Program-made: the position numbers and the translations under genes
Source of the DNA: a virus
IMG/VR virus record: IMGVR_UViG_3300030451_003766
Location: 1-22,305 of that record
Reading direction: 5' to 3' (one strand)
DNA: 22,305 nucleotides
The notes under the pieces: generated by a model
The model's database searches: none
What the model was told of the DNA's origin: nothing
Seen by the model: only the letters and a program-made list of their open reading frames with translations
In this document: piece after piece, positions 14,042 through 21,250 of the stretch
How the letters are laid out: the number at the start of each line of letters is the position of its first letter
Numbering within the stretch: position 1 is the stretch's first letter

Positions 14042-14075
14042 ACTAAATACCTATATTGGTACAAATATATTTATG
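14042..14075. promoter_or_regulatory. Divergent late promoter region between the gp54-like gene and gp4
   Basis: The 31-base gap between divergent genes holds CATAAATA on the minus strand (14068-14075, 7 of 8 late box positions) pointing at the gp54-like gene and ACTAAATA on the plus strand (14042-14049, 6 of 8) pointing at gp4. Each box overlaps the start codon of the opposite gene. A further plus-strand TATAAACT at 14021-14028 is an alternative for gp4. Confidence 0.45.
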
Positions 14076-14504
14076 GCATACTCTGGGATTTACAAACCAA
14101 TTAATCCTAAAAAGTATCGTGGAAATCCAACTAGAGTTATCTACAGATCGCTATGGGAAAGAAAGTTCATGGTATTCTGTGATAACAATCCCTCCATTAT
14201 GGAGTGGGGTTCTGAAGAAATTATAATACCATACAGAGCACCTGATGGTAAAGTGAGAAGATATTTTCCAGACTTTTACATAAAGGTTCGTGAGAAGTCA
14301 GGACAAATAGCAAAATATATTATTGAAGTTAAACCCAAGAAACAAACCAAACCACCCTATGATAAGGATAAGAGGACTGCTGCCTATAGACGGGCTGCCC
14401 TGACGTTTGCTAAAAACCGTGCTAAATGGAATGCTGCTCAGGACTTCTGTGAAGATAGGCAGATGAAATTTTTAATTCTCACCGAAGACCACTTAGCGGT
14501 ATGA
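14073..14504 (+). CDS. gp4: Head completion protein gp4
   Basis: The 143-residue protein (MAYSGIYKPINPKKYRGN) has the features of T4 gp4 (gp50/gp4): TRVIYRSLWERKFMVFCDNNP, MEWGSEEIIIPY, RRYFPDFYIKV and IIEVKPKKQTKPP. This is a TnsA-like nuclease fold with a likely acid/Lys centre (W-E-R early, PDF with the Asp, and E-V-K). In T4 it acts at the head after DNA packaging, before tail joining. The longer open frame upstream overlaps the divergent gene, so the ATG at 14073 is taken as the start, although no clear Shine-Dalgarno is seen. It is the first gene of the plus-strand virion block. Confidence 0.92.
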   Translation: MAYSGIYKPINPKKYRGNPTRVIYRSLWERKFMVFCDNNPSIMEWGSEEIIIPYRAPDGKVRRYFPDFYIKVREKSGQIAKYIIEVKPKKQTKPPYDKDKRTAAYRRAALTFAKNRAKWNAAQDFCEDRQMKFLILTEDHLAV

Positions 14505-14508
14505 AACA

Positions 14509-15165
14509 ATGGCAACTGGATTTGCATCTATCCAGAGAAACGCAGTCAATAAGACTCCTGGATACAAAACCCTGTTTGAGCGAGTAACAGCAAGAACAGG
14601 TGGAGAGAAGAAATCACTCTCTTGGTATAGATCTGCTGTAAAAGCAGAAGCTAGTGTATATAAGAAAAATTTCGGAAAATATATTTTAGATGAGAAACGG
14701 GATAATATAGGATCCGTACAAGCACAAGATCAAAACGAATTACGACAATATACTGTACAAGGACATCTTTATATGTTTGAGTACAAAGCTAAAATGAAAT
14801 GGTTACCCTATTATGATAGGTTTCCATTAGTTTATGTAATTAAATCATTAAGGAATGAATTTTGGGGTGCTAACCTCCATTACCTACCTATAAAGAAGAG
14901 ATTACAAGCTACAAAAAAATTAATGCAAGGTAGAGTTGACCTACCTAAGGCATGTTTCCATAAATACTTACAACCTCATGTTGAAGGTCTGTTAATAGAT
15001 CTTGCTGAAGATGAATGGGATACTGCTATCCTATTACCTACAGAAGATTTTGTGAAGTATACTCATGGTGTCATGTTCCCCATAGATAAAAAATCTGTCT
15101 GGGCTGAAGTAAATGACGCATATTATGACAAACTAAAGGGAGTTAGGATAGTAAAAAGTTATTAA
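14509..15165 (+). CDS. Conserved phage protein of unknown role, possibly gp2-like DNA end protector
   Basis: The 218-residue protein is rich in basic residues and aromatic strands: GHLYMFEYKAKMKWLPYYDRFPLVYVI followed by NLHYLPIKKRL. The F-Y-K...LPYYD-FPLV...NLHYLP pattern recurs in structural genes of T4-like marine phages. It lies directly after gp4; in T4, gene 2 (DNA end protector, which guards packaged ends from RecBCD) is next to gene 50/4, which is the only reason to suggest gp2. The sequence match itself was not established. It starts five bases after the gp4 stop and ends two bases before gp48, so it belongs to the same late transcript. Confidence 0.5.
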   Translation: MATGFASIQRNAVNKTPGYKTLFERVTARTGGEKKSLSWYRSAVKAEASVYKKNFGKYILDEKRDNIGSVQAQDQNELRQYTVQGHLYMFEYKAKMKWLPYYDRFPLVYVIKSLRNEFWGANLHYLPIKKRLQATKKLMQGRVDLPKACFHKYLQPHVEGLLIDLAEDEWDTAILLPTEDFVKYTHGVMFPIDKKSVWAEVNDAYYDKLKGVRIVKSY

Positions 15166-15167
15166 CT

Positions 15168-16250
15168 ATGGGCGTTAAAAAAACAGGAAACCAATGGTGG
15201 GATTTTCTTGACTGGTTCCCAGATCCAGGAGAAAGAGATCAAGAATTGAAAATGGAGGCTATAAAATCAGGGGAAAAAATTTACCTTGGTGCTTATGGCA
15301 AGCCAGACCACAATTATTCAAATGCTTCCCTTCGTTATCCATCTAATCAGGATATCGGACCTAACAGTGACTATGTTTTATTTGAATTTAAAAAATACTT
15401 ACCACCGTTTAGAGATCAAGCTGGATTTAAAAAACAAGAAGATGGTACTTTTAAACAGGTTCAAGCAGGTGGTGCATATGGTGGTCAATATGATTATAAT
15501 AGAGTAACTGACTATGAAGATGCAGAACCAGCATATAAAACCATTGTAATGTACATGCCAGAAGATGTATCTACTGGTTTCAAAGGTCAATGGGGTGGTA
15601 AAGCATTTAGTACAACTGGAGCTGAAGCATTAAGAGCAGCTGCTCAAAGAACTGCTGGTGAAAAATTAAATGCATCATTAAGTGCAGCAGGTAAGACATT
15701 AAAAAGAAGTGTACAACTTGGCGGTGCACAAGTACTTAGAGATTCTATAAAAGCTATAACAGGAGAACAAATATCTAATGATGATATATTTGGTGCTATC
15801 TCTGGAGCAATATTAAATCCAAATACTGAATTATTATTCAGTGCAATTGATATGAGAAACTTTCAATTGACATTTTCATTAGTTCCTAGAAATTCAGGAG
15901 AAGCAGCTATTGTTAATGAGATAGCAAAAATATTTAAGATGTGTACTCTACCAAAAAGAAACCCTGGCAAGGTATTAGGTGGAGATGCAGATAAAAATGA
16001 TGGTATTGGAGCAGGTTTTATTGGTGTACCTAATCTTTGTAGAGTTTCTTTCATGCGTGGAGCAGATGAACATGATGTTCTTCCAAGATTTAAAATGTGT
16101 GCTGTAACCCAGACTGATGTAAACTACACACCAGATGGTGTCTATGCTACATATCCTGATGGACAACCAGTTGCAATGCAATTAAAAATAAATTTCCAAG
16201 AGACTAAGATATGTTTTGCTGATGAAGTAGAAAAAGGAGCTGTAAGGTAA
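15168..16250 (+). CDS. gp48: Baseplate tail tube cap gp48
   Basis: This is a 360-residue protein, close to T4 gp48 (364). Residues about 140-200 are Ala-rich helix, and the second half has FQLTFSLVPRNSGEAAIVNEIAKIFKMC and a C-terminal strand block (YATYPDGQPVAMQLKINFQET) matching the gp48 pattern of an IINIYQYF-type helix and a PSTFTLEITMRE-type end. In T4 gp48 sits on the gp27 ring and, with gp54, starts the tail tube. Its TAA overlaps the ATG of gp53 (TAATG), so the two are coupled. Confidence 0.85.
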   Translation: MGVKKTGNQWWDFLDWFPDPGERDQELKMEAIKSGEKIYLGAYGKPDHNYSNASLRYPSNQDIGPNSDYVLFEFKKYLPPFRDQAGFKKQEDGTFKQVQAGGAYGGQYDYNRVTDYEDAEPAYKTIVMYMPEDVSTGFKGQWGGKAFSTTGAEALRAAAQRTAGEKLNASLSAAGKTLKRSVQLGGAQVLRDSIKAITGEQISNDDIFGAISGAILNPNTELLFSAIDMRNFQLTFSLVPRNSGEAAIVNEIAKIFKMCTLPKRNPGKVLGGDADKNDGIGAGFIGVPNLCRVSFMRGADEHDVLPRFKMCAVTQTDVNYTPDGVYATYPDGQPVAMQLKINFQETKICFADEVEKGAVR

Positions 16251-16879
16251 TGTATTTTTCAATTATTCCTAACATCTCATACGATGAGAAACCAATCAGT
16301 TATCCATTTTCTGAATCAGACTTTGTAACTGCTAAGAATTTCTTTCGTAGATATAAAATTAGCGAAGATGTATTTTCTAATGCAGTATACTTTAAGAAGT
16401 ACACGATAGTAGATGGAGAACGTCCAGACGCATTAGCTGACAAACTATATGGTGATCCTTTTTATGACTGGGTTATATTATTGACAAACAATATGGTCAA
16501 CGCACAATACGACTGGCCAAAAAGTAACTATGAAGTATATAAAATTGTAGAGAATGAGTATGATGATCCATACTCAGAGATTGCTTACTATGAAACGTCT
16601 GCCATTGGACAATTTGCTCCTGGTCTACATGTAGATGAGACTTTTTACAACGGTACACATAAAGTATTAGGTCCAGATGGTGTAATATCAATGAATGGTA
16701 ATCAAATTTGTAGTCCTGTTACTGTAGCAGAAGACTTTCAAAGACAGAATGAGAAGAAGAGAGAAATATATATCCTAAAACCACGTTATTTACAATCATT
16801 TGTGGATGATTTTAGGAAGCAAAATAAGTACAAGAAATCAAGTAACTATATAAGTCAGCGTCTTAAAAAAACATTATGA
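16250..16879 (+). CDS. gp53: Baseplate wedge protein gp53
   Basis: The 209-residue protein matches T4 gp53 (196 residues): FRRYKISEDVF, then PDALADKLYGDPFYDWVILLTNN (the LysM-like YGNPQLYWVLLMCN motif of T4), YDWPKSNYEVYK and a C-terminal REIYILKPRYLQSFVDDFRK. gp53 clamps wedges around the central hub in baseplate assembly. Both ends overlap neighbours: TAATG with gp48 and ATGA with the next gene. Confidence 0.92.
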   Translation: MYFSIIPNISYDEKPISYPFSESDFVTAKNFFRRYKISEDVFSNAVYFKKYTIVDGERPDALADKLYGDPFYDWVILLTNNMVNAQYDWPKSNYEVYKIVENEYDDPYSEIAYYETSAIGQFAPGLHVDETFYNGTHKVLGPDGVISMNGNQICSPVTVAEDFQRQNEKKREIYILKPRYLQSFVDDFRKQNKYKKSSNYISQRLKKTL

Positions 16880-17196
16880 TATTTTGGATTGGATTCTTTG
16901 TTATGTTCTTCAATGAAGGATTTGTTATGATGAGACACGTGTCACCATGGTTTGGTAGACAACGTGATAAAATTATGAAGAGATTAGGTGACAAGATGTG
17001 GTGGAGACTACATGGTACCCTAGATTATACTTGGATGGGTCTTGTCACATTAGGATTAATAGTAAACTCAAATAGATTAACACACTTACTAGCTTTGGTT
17101 ATCTTTTGGGTTGCATCGTTTTTAATATTTTATTTCCCAAGATATACAAAAAGGTTTTTGGCAAAAAAATACCCCGAAAAATTTTCGGGGTTTTAA
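16876..17196 (+). CDS. Small multi-pass membrane protein
   Basis: The 106-residue protein has three likely membrane segments: residues 2-18 (FWIGFFVMFFNEGFVMM), about 50-64 (YTWMGLVTLGLIVNS) and about 69-88 (LLALVIFWVASFLIFYF), with basic connecting parts. No family is recognised. It starts with an ATGA overlap at the end of gp53 and its last eight codons form part of the terminator stem, so the transcript ends right after it. A holin or a host-membrane modifier would be guesses; three segments and small size would not exclude a holin. Confidence 0.8.
   Translation: MIFWIGFFVMFFNEGFVMMRHVSPWFGRQRDKIMKRLGDKMWWRLHGTLDYTWMGLVTLGLIVNSNRLTHLLALVIFWVASFLIFYFPRYTKRFLAKKYPEKFSGF
17170..17195. terminator. 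Bidirectional rho-independent terminator between convergent operons
   Basis: CCCCGAAAA/TTTTCGGGG (9 bp with a one-base loop, or 7 bp with five) is followed on the plus strand by TTTT and, on the minus strand, by TATTTTTTT. It ends the plus-strand virion block and also the minus-strand gene stopping at 17207. The plus-strand gene's stop codon lies in its tail. Confidence 0.9.
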
Positions 17197-17206
17197 GGAA
17201 TTCACT

Positions 17207-17749
17207 TTAGCATTTTGGACTCAGATCTTCAGTCATTTGACCACCAATCTCAGCACCTTGATCCATTCCTATCATCGTAGCAGCACCAGCAAGCACCCAA
17301 CCAACGAAAGGTATAGGGGTGAGACTAGGAGCAACAGCAGCACCCACGCTTGCACCGACCATTCTACCTGTTCCTTTTCCTGCACCGATTGATTCAATAC
17401 AGGCTTCTGACCTTGTTGCTGTTGTTTGGTCAGTGTATTCTTCTGGAACATTCCTGTAAGGTATTGGAGTGACAGGTACTTCTTTGAGAAGTCTCTCAGT
17501 GTTGTTACCCAACCCCAGAAAGCCACCTTTCTCTTTCACCTCCCTGTCTATAAGAACAGTCTTAGGATCATTAGCTTTATAATCTATTTCATAACCATCC
17601 ATTGAAACCTTTGCCTTGTAAGATGTGTATTCACCTACAGGTAAGTTTAATGTTGGCATTTTACTAGGACGATTAGCAATCATACCAATCATTCCTATAT
17701 GAGATAAGCCTAGGATTCCTCCTAGACTTATACCGATCCACTTATTCAT
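17207..17749 (-). CDS. Membrane-associated protein with glycine-zipper-like region
   Basis: This 180-residue protein has an N-terminal hydrophobic anchor (residues 4-26, WIGISLGGILGLSHIGMIGMI), a hydrophilic middle with YTSYKAKVSMDGYEIDYKA, and a C-terminal Gly/Ala-rich hydrophobic region (about 122-170: GTGRMVGASVGAAVAPS, VGWVLAGAATMIGMDQGAEIGG) like the glycine zippers that let peptides pack in or cross membranes. It ends in Cys. No function is assigned. Its ATG directly follows the stop of the 58-residue gene, and it is the last gene of the gp32 transcript, which the shared terminator closes. Confidence 0.75.
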   Translation of the reverse strand: MNKWIGISLGGILGLSHIGMIGMIANRPSKMPTLNLPVGEYTSYKAKVSMDGYEIDYKANDPKTVLIDREVKEKGGFLGLGNNTERLLKEVPVTPIPYRNVPEEYTDQTTATRSEACIESIGAGKGTGRMVGASVGAAVAPSLTPIPFVGWVLAGAATMIGMDQGAEIGGQMTEDLSPKC

Positions 17750-17926
17750 TTAATAATCATCCTCTTTCATTTCAATGTACTCTTTGTTCTGCCTACAGAT
17801 ACCATGTACATCTATCTCTTGATGAAGATGTGCTGAAGTGTGTAGACCCTCTATCATTAACAGGATTGCTAATAACATAACTGGTAGCATCCATAGTGGA
17901 TGCCCCAGTATCTCTTCGGTTTTCAT
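17750..17926 (-). CDS. Small single-pass membrane protein
   Basis: A 58-residue frame (MKTEEILGHPLWML...) has one clear membrane span (residues about 11-28, LWMLPVMLLAILLMIEG) and a polar C-terminus with HLHQEIDVHGICRQ. It fills the gap after gp32 exactly: 15 bases from the gp32 stop, and its TAA touches the ATG of the next gene. No strong Shine-Dalgarno is seen, so reinitiation from gp32 is likely. Confidence 0.7.
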   Translation of the reverse strand: MKTEEILGHPLWMLPVMLLAILLMIEGLHTSAHLHQEIDVHGICRQNKEYIEMKEDDY

Positions 17927-17941
17927 CAAAGAGTGTTACTT

Positions 17942-18844
17942 TTAATCATCATTAGCTAATGATGCAAAGTATGATAATGCATCATCGTCATCCACTACTG
18001 CTTCTTTTTTAACTGGAGTAGGTGCTCCAACAGAAACAGGTTGTCTAGTAGGAGGTGCAACAGGTTCAAACTCTTCATCATCCACAGTAGGACGAGGAAT
18101 AGGAGCAGGTCGTTGACCGATACCTAGAACAAGATTCAATCTATTTTCAAGTTCTTCGTAAGACTTGAATTGATCCTTAGAAGTAAATGCTTCTAACGAA
18201 TATTCTTTCTTCCAGACCGCTTCCAATTCAGAATCATCTGTAGAAACAGCACTAACACTATCAAACTCACTACTGTCATAGTTCCAGAATCCTGCGACTT
18301 GTTTGATCTTCAACTTAAAGTTTGCACCTTCCCAAAGATCAAATACATTTACTGGTTCTTCATCTTGGAACTCAGGTTGCATAGCAGCAAGGATCTTATC
18401 ATGGATCTTCTTACCATACTTGTAAAGGAATACCTTACCTTCGTTCTCAGGATGCTTAGGATCCTTAACAACTAAGATATTACTGTAGTAAGAAAGCTTA
18501 CGCTTCTGCTTACGAGCAGTATCTTTATCAGCATCATCGCCACTGTTCCAAAGACGACGGTTGACTTCACCAACTGGATCCTTTTCGTTGATAGTAGTCA
18601 AAGAATTCTCAATGTACCATCCACCAATACCTTGGAAGGCATGTGAATATACTTTTGCCCATGGAATAGTCTCTCCTTCTGGGGCAGGAAGGAATCTGAT
18701 AACAGCATAACCGTTACCAGTTGCATCAACTTCTGGTTTCCAGAAACGTTCATCAACTTGCTTTCCGCTAGATGATTTCTCTAATTCTTTTTGTAAGAAA
18801 TCAAAGTTGTTTCTAGATTTACGCTTAAGATCTGCAAATGACAT
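17942..18844 (-). CDS. gp32: Single-stranded DNA binding protein gp32
   Basis: The 300-residue protein has the T4 gp32 layout: a basic cooperativity motif (K7-R-K-S-R11, as the LAST motif of T4), the OB core (ERFWKPEVDATGNGYAVIRFLPAP, GWYIEN, SYYSNILVVKDP, KVFLYKYGKKI, FDLWEGANFKLKIK) and an acidic C-terminal tail (VVDDDDALSYFASLANDD) that recruits replication partners. It coats single strands in replication and recombination. Unlike T4 gp32 it has no cysteine at all, so the Cys3-His zinc site is missing (ENSLTTINEKDPVGEVN occupies that place). It has a GAGGT Shine-Dalgarno, its own late promoter, and a pseudoknot leader. Confidence 0.97.
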   Translation of the reverse strand: MSFADLKRKSRNNFDFLQKELEKSSSGKQVDERFWKPEVDATGNGYAVIRFLPAPEGETIPWAKVYSHAFQGIGGWYIENSLTTINEKDPVGEVNRRLWNSGDDADKDTARKQKRKLSYYSNILVVKDPKHPENEGKVFLYKYGKKIHDKILAAMQPEFQDEEPVNVFDLWEGANFKLKIKQVAGFWNYDSSEFDSVSAVSTDDSELEAVWKKEYSLEAFTSKDQFKSYEELENRLNLVLGIGQRPAPIPRPTVDDEEFEPVAPPTRQPVSVGAPTPVKKEAVVDDDDALSYFASLANDD

Positions 18845-18881
18845 ATTAGATTACCTCGGATTATTTTAGATTTGGTTTTTG

Positions 18882-18924
18882 TCTGGTTCCTATAGCCGCT
18901 TACCCTAAACCAGAAAGGGGGTAA
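18882..18924 (-). promoter_or_regulatory. H-type pseudoknot in the gp32 leader (likely autoregulatory)
   Basis: On the minus strand TTACCC (18924-18919) pairs with GGGTAA (18905-18900), and TCTGGTT (18914-18908), which lies between them, pairs with AACCAGA (18888-18882): stems of 6 and 7 bp in the a-b-a'-b' order of an H-type pseudoknot, with loops of 4, 2 and 11 bases. It ends 37 bases before the ATG, and the spacer is A/U-rich and unstructured with the GAGGT Shine-Dalgarno. In T4, gp32 shuts off its own translation by nucleating on a pseudoknot 40 bases upstream of the start and spreading over such a spacer. A small hairpin (18930-18934 with 18943-18947) precedes it. Confidence 0.8.
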
Positions 18925-18952
18925 CCGCAGTCAGAATTACTCCTGACACTAG

Positions 18953-18960
18953 TATTTATA
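18953..18960 (-). promoter_or_regulatory. T4-type late promoter TATAAATA for gp32
   Basis: An exact TATAAATA box on the minus strand; the expected start site lies at about 18947, directly at the 5' hairpin that precedes the pseudoknot. It gives gp32 a late transcript separate from the upstream replication operon. Confidence 0.78.
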
Positions 18961-18979
18961 GCACATCTGAGATGGTTTG

Positions 18980-19321
18980 TCAAGTCTCAGATTCTAGTTG
19001 TGTCTTCATTTGCTGAACCTTTGTGAGCAGTTCATCAAACATAGATTCTATGGTTGTATTAGGTGTAGCACCTAGCATAACAATGCCTTGCTTCATAGAT
19101 TCTATAACAGATTTTGCTTCAGGATCATCACTCAACTGAAGACGACCATGAAATATCTTTTGCTTTTCTATTAACTTTTCAAGTGCTTCAAAGTATTCTA
19201 TCTTTCTCTCTGGATCTAATAGAATAAAATTCATAGCAGATCTGAAACAGAACTGCTGAAGCTCCATCATTTCTTGAATGTCACCACGGACAATTTCTGA
19301 TTGAAAAAATTTACTGGTCAT
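18980..19321 (-). CDS. DUF1825 family protein
   Basis: The 113-residue protein matches the cyanobacterial and cyanophage DUF1825 pattern: FFQSEIVRGDIQEMMELQQ, then REK/ERKIEYFEALEKLIEKQKIFHGRLQLSDDPEAK, and a C-terminal helix with MFDELLTKVQQMKTQLE. It is all-helical, has no catalytic motif and its function is unknown. It overlaps gp33 by four bases (ATGA). The coupling to a late-transcription co-activator suggests a role in host RNA polymerase takeover or replication, but this is guesswork. A 6-bp hairpin spans its stop codon (18967-18990). Confidence 0.75.
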   Translation of the reverse strand: MTSKFFQSEIVRGDIQEMMELQQFCFRSAMNFILLDPERKIEYFEALEKLIEKQKIFHGRLQLSDDPEAKSVIESMKQGIVMLGATPNTTIESMFDELLTKVQQMKTQLESET

Positions 19322-19572
19322 ACTAGCATTAACTTTGCTCTAGAGGTCTTCTTCATGAAGTTAAGTTGTTGTGCCTCGTAACGAAGTTTCTCCTTTAAAG
19401 GTTTACTAATTAATTTGTTTACACTATCTAGTTCAATTTCATTTTCTTCACAGTAGTGGATGACCGAATCAATGTAGTTCATGTCTTGATTGTGTAATGC
19501 AATCTTCTCCACCTCCTGCGAGAATTTCGCAGCAGTCATAAATCTATCCTCAAGTAATTGTTTTTTATCCAT
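19318..19572 (-). CDS. gp33: Late transcription co-activator gp33
   Basis: The 84-residue helical protein (FMTAAKFSQEVEKIALHNQD; MNYIDSVIHYCEENEIELDSVNKLISKPLKEKL; NFMKKTSRAKL) fits the gp33-type late promoter accessory protein: the YIDAV-YCE-N-IE...I...LKEKL...LN segment is the family core. In T4 gp33 bridges RNA polymerase and the sliding clamp and, with gp55, opens late promoters such as the TATAAATA boxes in this window. T4 gp33 is 112 residues. It overlaps the nuclease gene by eight bases upstream and the DUF1825 gene by four downstream. Confidence 0.8.
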   Translation of the reverse strand: MDKKQLLEDRFMTAAKFSQEVEKIALHNQDMNYIDSVIHYCEENEIELDSVNKLISKPLKEKLRYEAQQLNFMKKTSRAKLMLV

Positions 19573-20239
19573 ATCGTTGTTGGTACTCGTCTATGTAACT
19601 CATTAATTTAATGAAAAATTCTTTCTTAGGAGGAAGTATTTTTACCTGAGTTTCACCATTTTCACAAGCAACGATAGTCACTAGTTGTTTAACAGTTAAA
19701 TCATACTGTTCTTGCAGCATACATGCATACGCTGTCTCTTGTACGAAATAATCATACAAGTATGCTTCTCTCTTAGGTTCAGCTGCTGTCTTGAAATCAA
19801 TTATAGACAACACGCCATCAAACTCAGCAATACAGTCAACCCTACCTGCCAATTCTAAATGTCTACTATAAAGGGCTGCTTCCTGTAGATACACATTATT
19901 TATGCGTTCTAGTACAGGTTTACTATGCTGAAACATGAGTACAGGAAGTGGATGCTTACTGTACTTTTTAAGATCTAAGTTATTATTGATACAATCTTCT
20001 ACTATAGAATGATACTTGGTTCCTCTATTAGTAGAACGAGAAGTGATTGCATCAGCTTTCTCTGCACCTACACGAGCTCTCCACTTGGCGATGCCAGCTT
20101 TCTTTGCAGAGTTATTACTAATCACTGTAGTAACAGACGGAAAATTATCTCCCTCTGGTGTTAGGTATAAACGTTTACCGTCCACCATTTTAGCAGACAA
20201 TTCTATAGGATCTAGTCCTACGTGATTATATAATTTCAT
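19565..20239 (-). CDS. PD-(D/E)XK exonuclease (RecB/MGME1-like)
   Basis: The 224-residue protein has N-terminal FPSVTTVIS and a GTKYHSIVE motif (H77, E81), then LELAGRVDCIAEFDGVLSIIDFKTA with the nuclease residues D135, D148 and K150 (with E120 upstream) and a further Q-Y helix (DYFVQETAYACML). This is the RecB-type PD-(D/E)XK core seen in MGME1-like exonucleases and Cas4. It would trim DNA ends in replication or recombination, or help degrade host DNA. It overlaps phoH by four bases and gp33 by eight. Confidence 0.85.
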   Translation of the reverse strand: MKLYNHVGLDPIELSAKMVDGKRLYLTPEGDNFPSVTTVISNNSAKKAGIAKWRARVGAEKADAITSRSTNRGTKYHSIVEDCINNNLDLKKYSKHPLPVLMFQHSKPVLERINNVYLQEAALYSRHLELAGRVDCIAEFDGVLSIIDFKTAAEPKREAYLYDYFVQETAYACMLQEQYDLTVKQLVTIVACENGETQVKILPPKKEFFIKLMSYIDEYQQRYG

Positions 20240-20988
20240 AAACCCATATTGATTTTACTAATAAGATAAGACTTAACTAGACCAGACCTAACGATATCAT
20301 CTATACCGAACTCAATTAAAGAGAACTCATCCATGTTCTGAATGATACGTTGGAAGTCCATGATGCCTGTACGTTCATTTACCTTTAGTAAATCAGTTTG
20401 TGCAGCATCACCACAGAATACGATCTTACTATCTTGACCGACACGTGTGATAATACTATCAAGTTCATGGAAGTTTAAATTCTGACACTCATCAATAATA
20501 ATGATAGCATTGTCAAGTGTCGTACCTCTTATGAAAGAAGTAGACCAGAAAGATATAGTTTCCTGTGCCTTAAGATTATCATACAACATTTCGTATGAAT
20601 TGTCATCTGGCATTTCAAACATGGACTGAACCATGTTCTTGTATGGTATCTGATAAAGAGAAGACTTATCTTCATGATCTCCAGGTAAGAAACCAATTTC
20701 TCTAGTAGCTACTAGAGATCTAACAATGTATATCTTATCGTATAATGTAAACTCATCAAGCACATCTTTCAATGCTTTATACAATGCAATGAATGTTTTA
20801 CCTGTACCAGCTACACCATAAGCATATAACATCTGTCCTTTATCCCACTCATCAAAGAAAACCTTTTGGTTATCAGTGATAGGTTCAACAGGAAGCATAT
20901 GCTCTCCACCAATAGGTTTACGACGCTTGCGTTGCTTCGCAGTCATCCCTTGACCAGGTGCTTTAGTTGTCTTCTTCTTTACTGGCAT
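20236..20988 (-). CDS. phoH: PhoH-like ATPase
   Basis: The 250-residue protein has a basic N-terminus (residues 1-30), Walker A GVAGTGKT (58-65), the RSLVATREIGFLPGD PhoH segment, Walker B IIIIDECQN (D166, E167) and a sensor GDAAQTD. PhoH proteins are related to superfamily 1 helicases; they are common in marine phages, and their role (RNA or phosphate-stress linked) is unsettled. The length and motif order are normal and complete. It lies one base from the upstream gene's stop and overlaps the nuclease gene, so it is part of the replication operon. No Pho-box was looked for at the operon's start, which is outside the window. Confidence 0.95.
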   Translation of the reverse strand: MPVKKKTTKAPGQGMTAKQRKRRKPIGGEHMLPVEPITDNQKVFFDEWDKGQMLYAYGVAGTGKTFIALYKALKDVLDEFTLYDKIYIVRSLVATREIGFLPGDHEDKSSLYQIPYKNMVQSMFEMPDDNSYEMLYDNLKAQETISFWSTSFIRGTTLDNAIIIIDECQNLNFHELDSIITRVGQDSKIVFCGDAAQTDLLKVNERTGIMDFQRIIQNMDEFSLIEFGIDDIVRSGLVKSYLISKINMGL

Positions 20989-20989
20989 A

Positions 20990-21250
20990 TTAATATCTGT
21001 ATTTGTCGGTAATAGTTTTGTTTCGTGGTGCTTTAGGTATAATTTTATTCTTCATAATATCTGCCCAACCAGGATGTGTGGTTGCCATTTTATCTCTCCA
21101 CTCACCCACTTCACCAGCAGAAGCACAACCTGCTTGCCAATCTTTATCCCAATCGGGATTGTCTTTTCTCCACTGATCATATTCTTTCATGGTCATGGAG
21201 AGTTCTTTCTTCTCTTCAGTTTTTAAATTTTTTACAGGATATGTTGGCAT
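20990..21250 (-). CDS. Small cyanophage MPTY-type protein of unknown function
   Basis: The start at 21250 (MPTYPVKNLKTEEKKELSM) is chosen because it overlaps the ho1 stop (TAATG). This gives 86 residues. The MPTY...KN..TEE..E..M...E...W...NPDW start is like a family of small phage proteins related to FmdB-type zinc ribbons, but the zinc cysteines are missing (a single Cys, AGCAS). A second part reads HPGWADIMKNKIIP. Function is not known. It sits between heme oxygenase and PhoH in an overlapping chain. Confidence 0.75.
   Translation of the reverse strand: MPTYPVKNLKTEEKKELSMTMKEYDQWRKDNPDWDKDWQAGCASAGEVGEWRDKMATTHPGWADIMKNKIIPKAPRNKTITDKYRY

Noticed and set aside
13875-14072. N-terminal extension of gp4
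   Set aside because: It overlaps the divergent gp54-like gene, and the known gp4 start pattern begins at 14073.
18967-18990. Terminator at the end of the DUF1825 gene
   Set aside because: A 6-bp hairpin is present, but there is no U-run; read-through into gp32 is likely.
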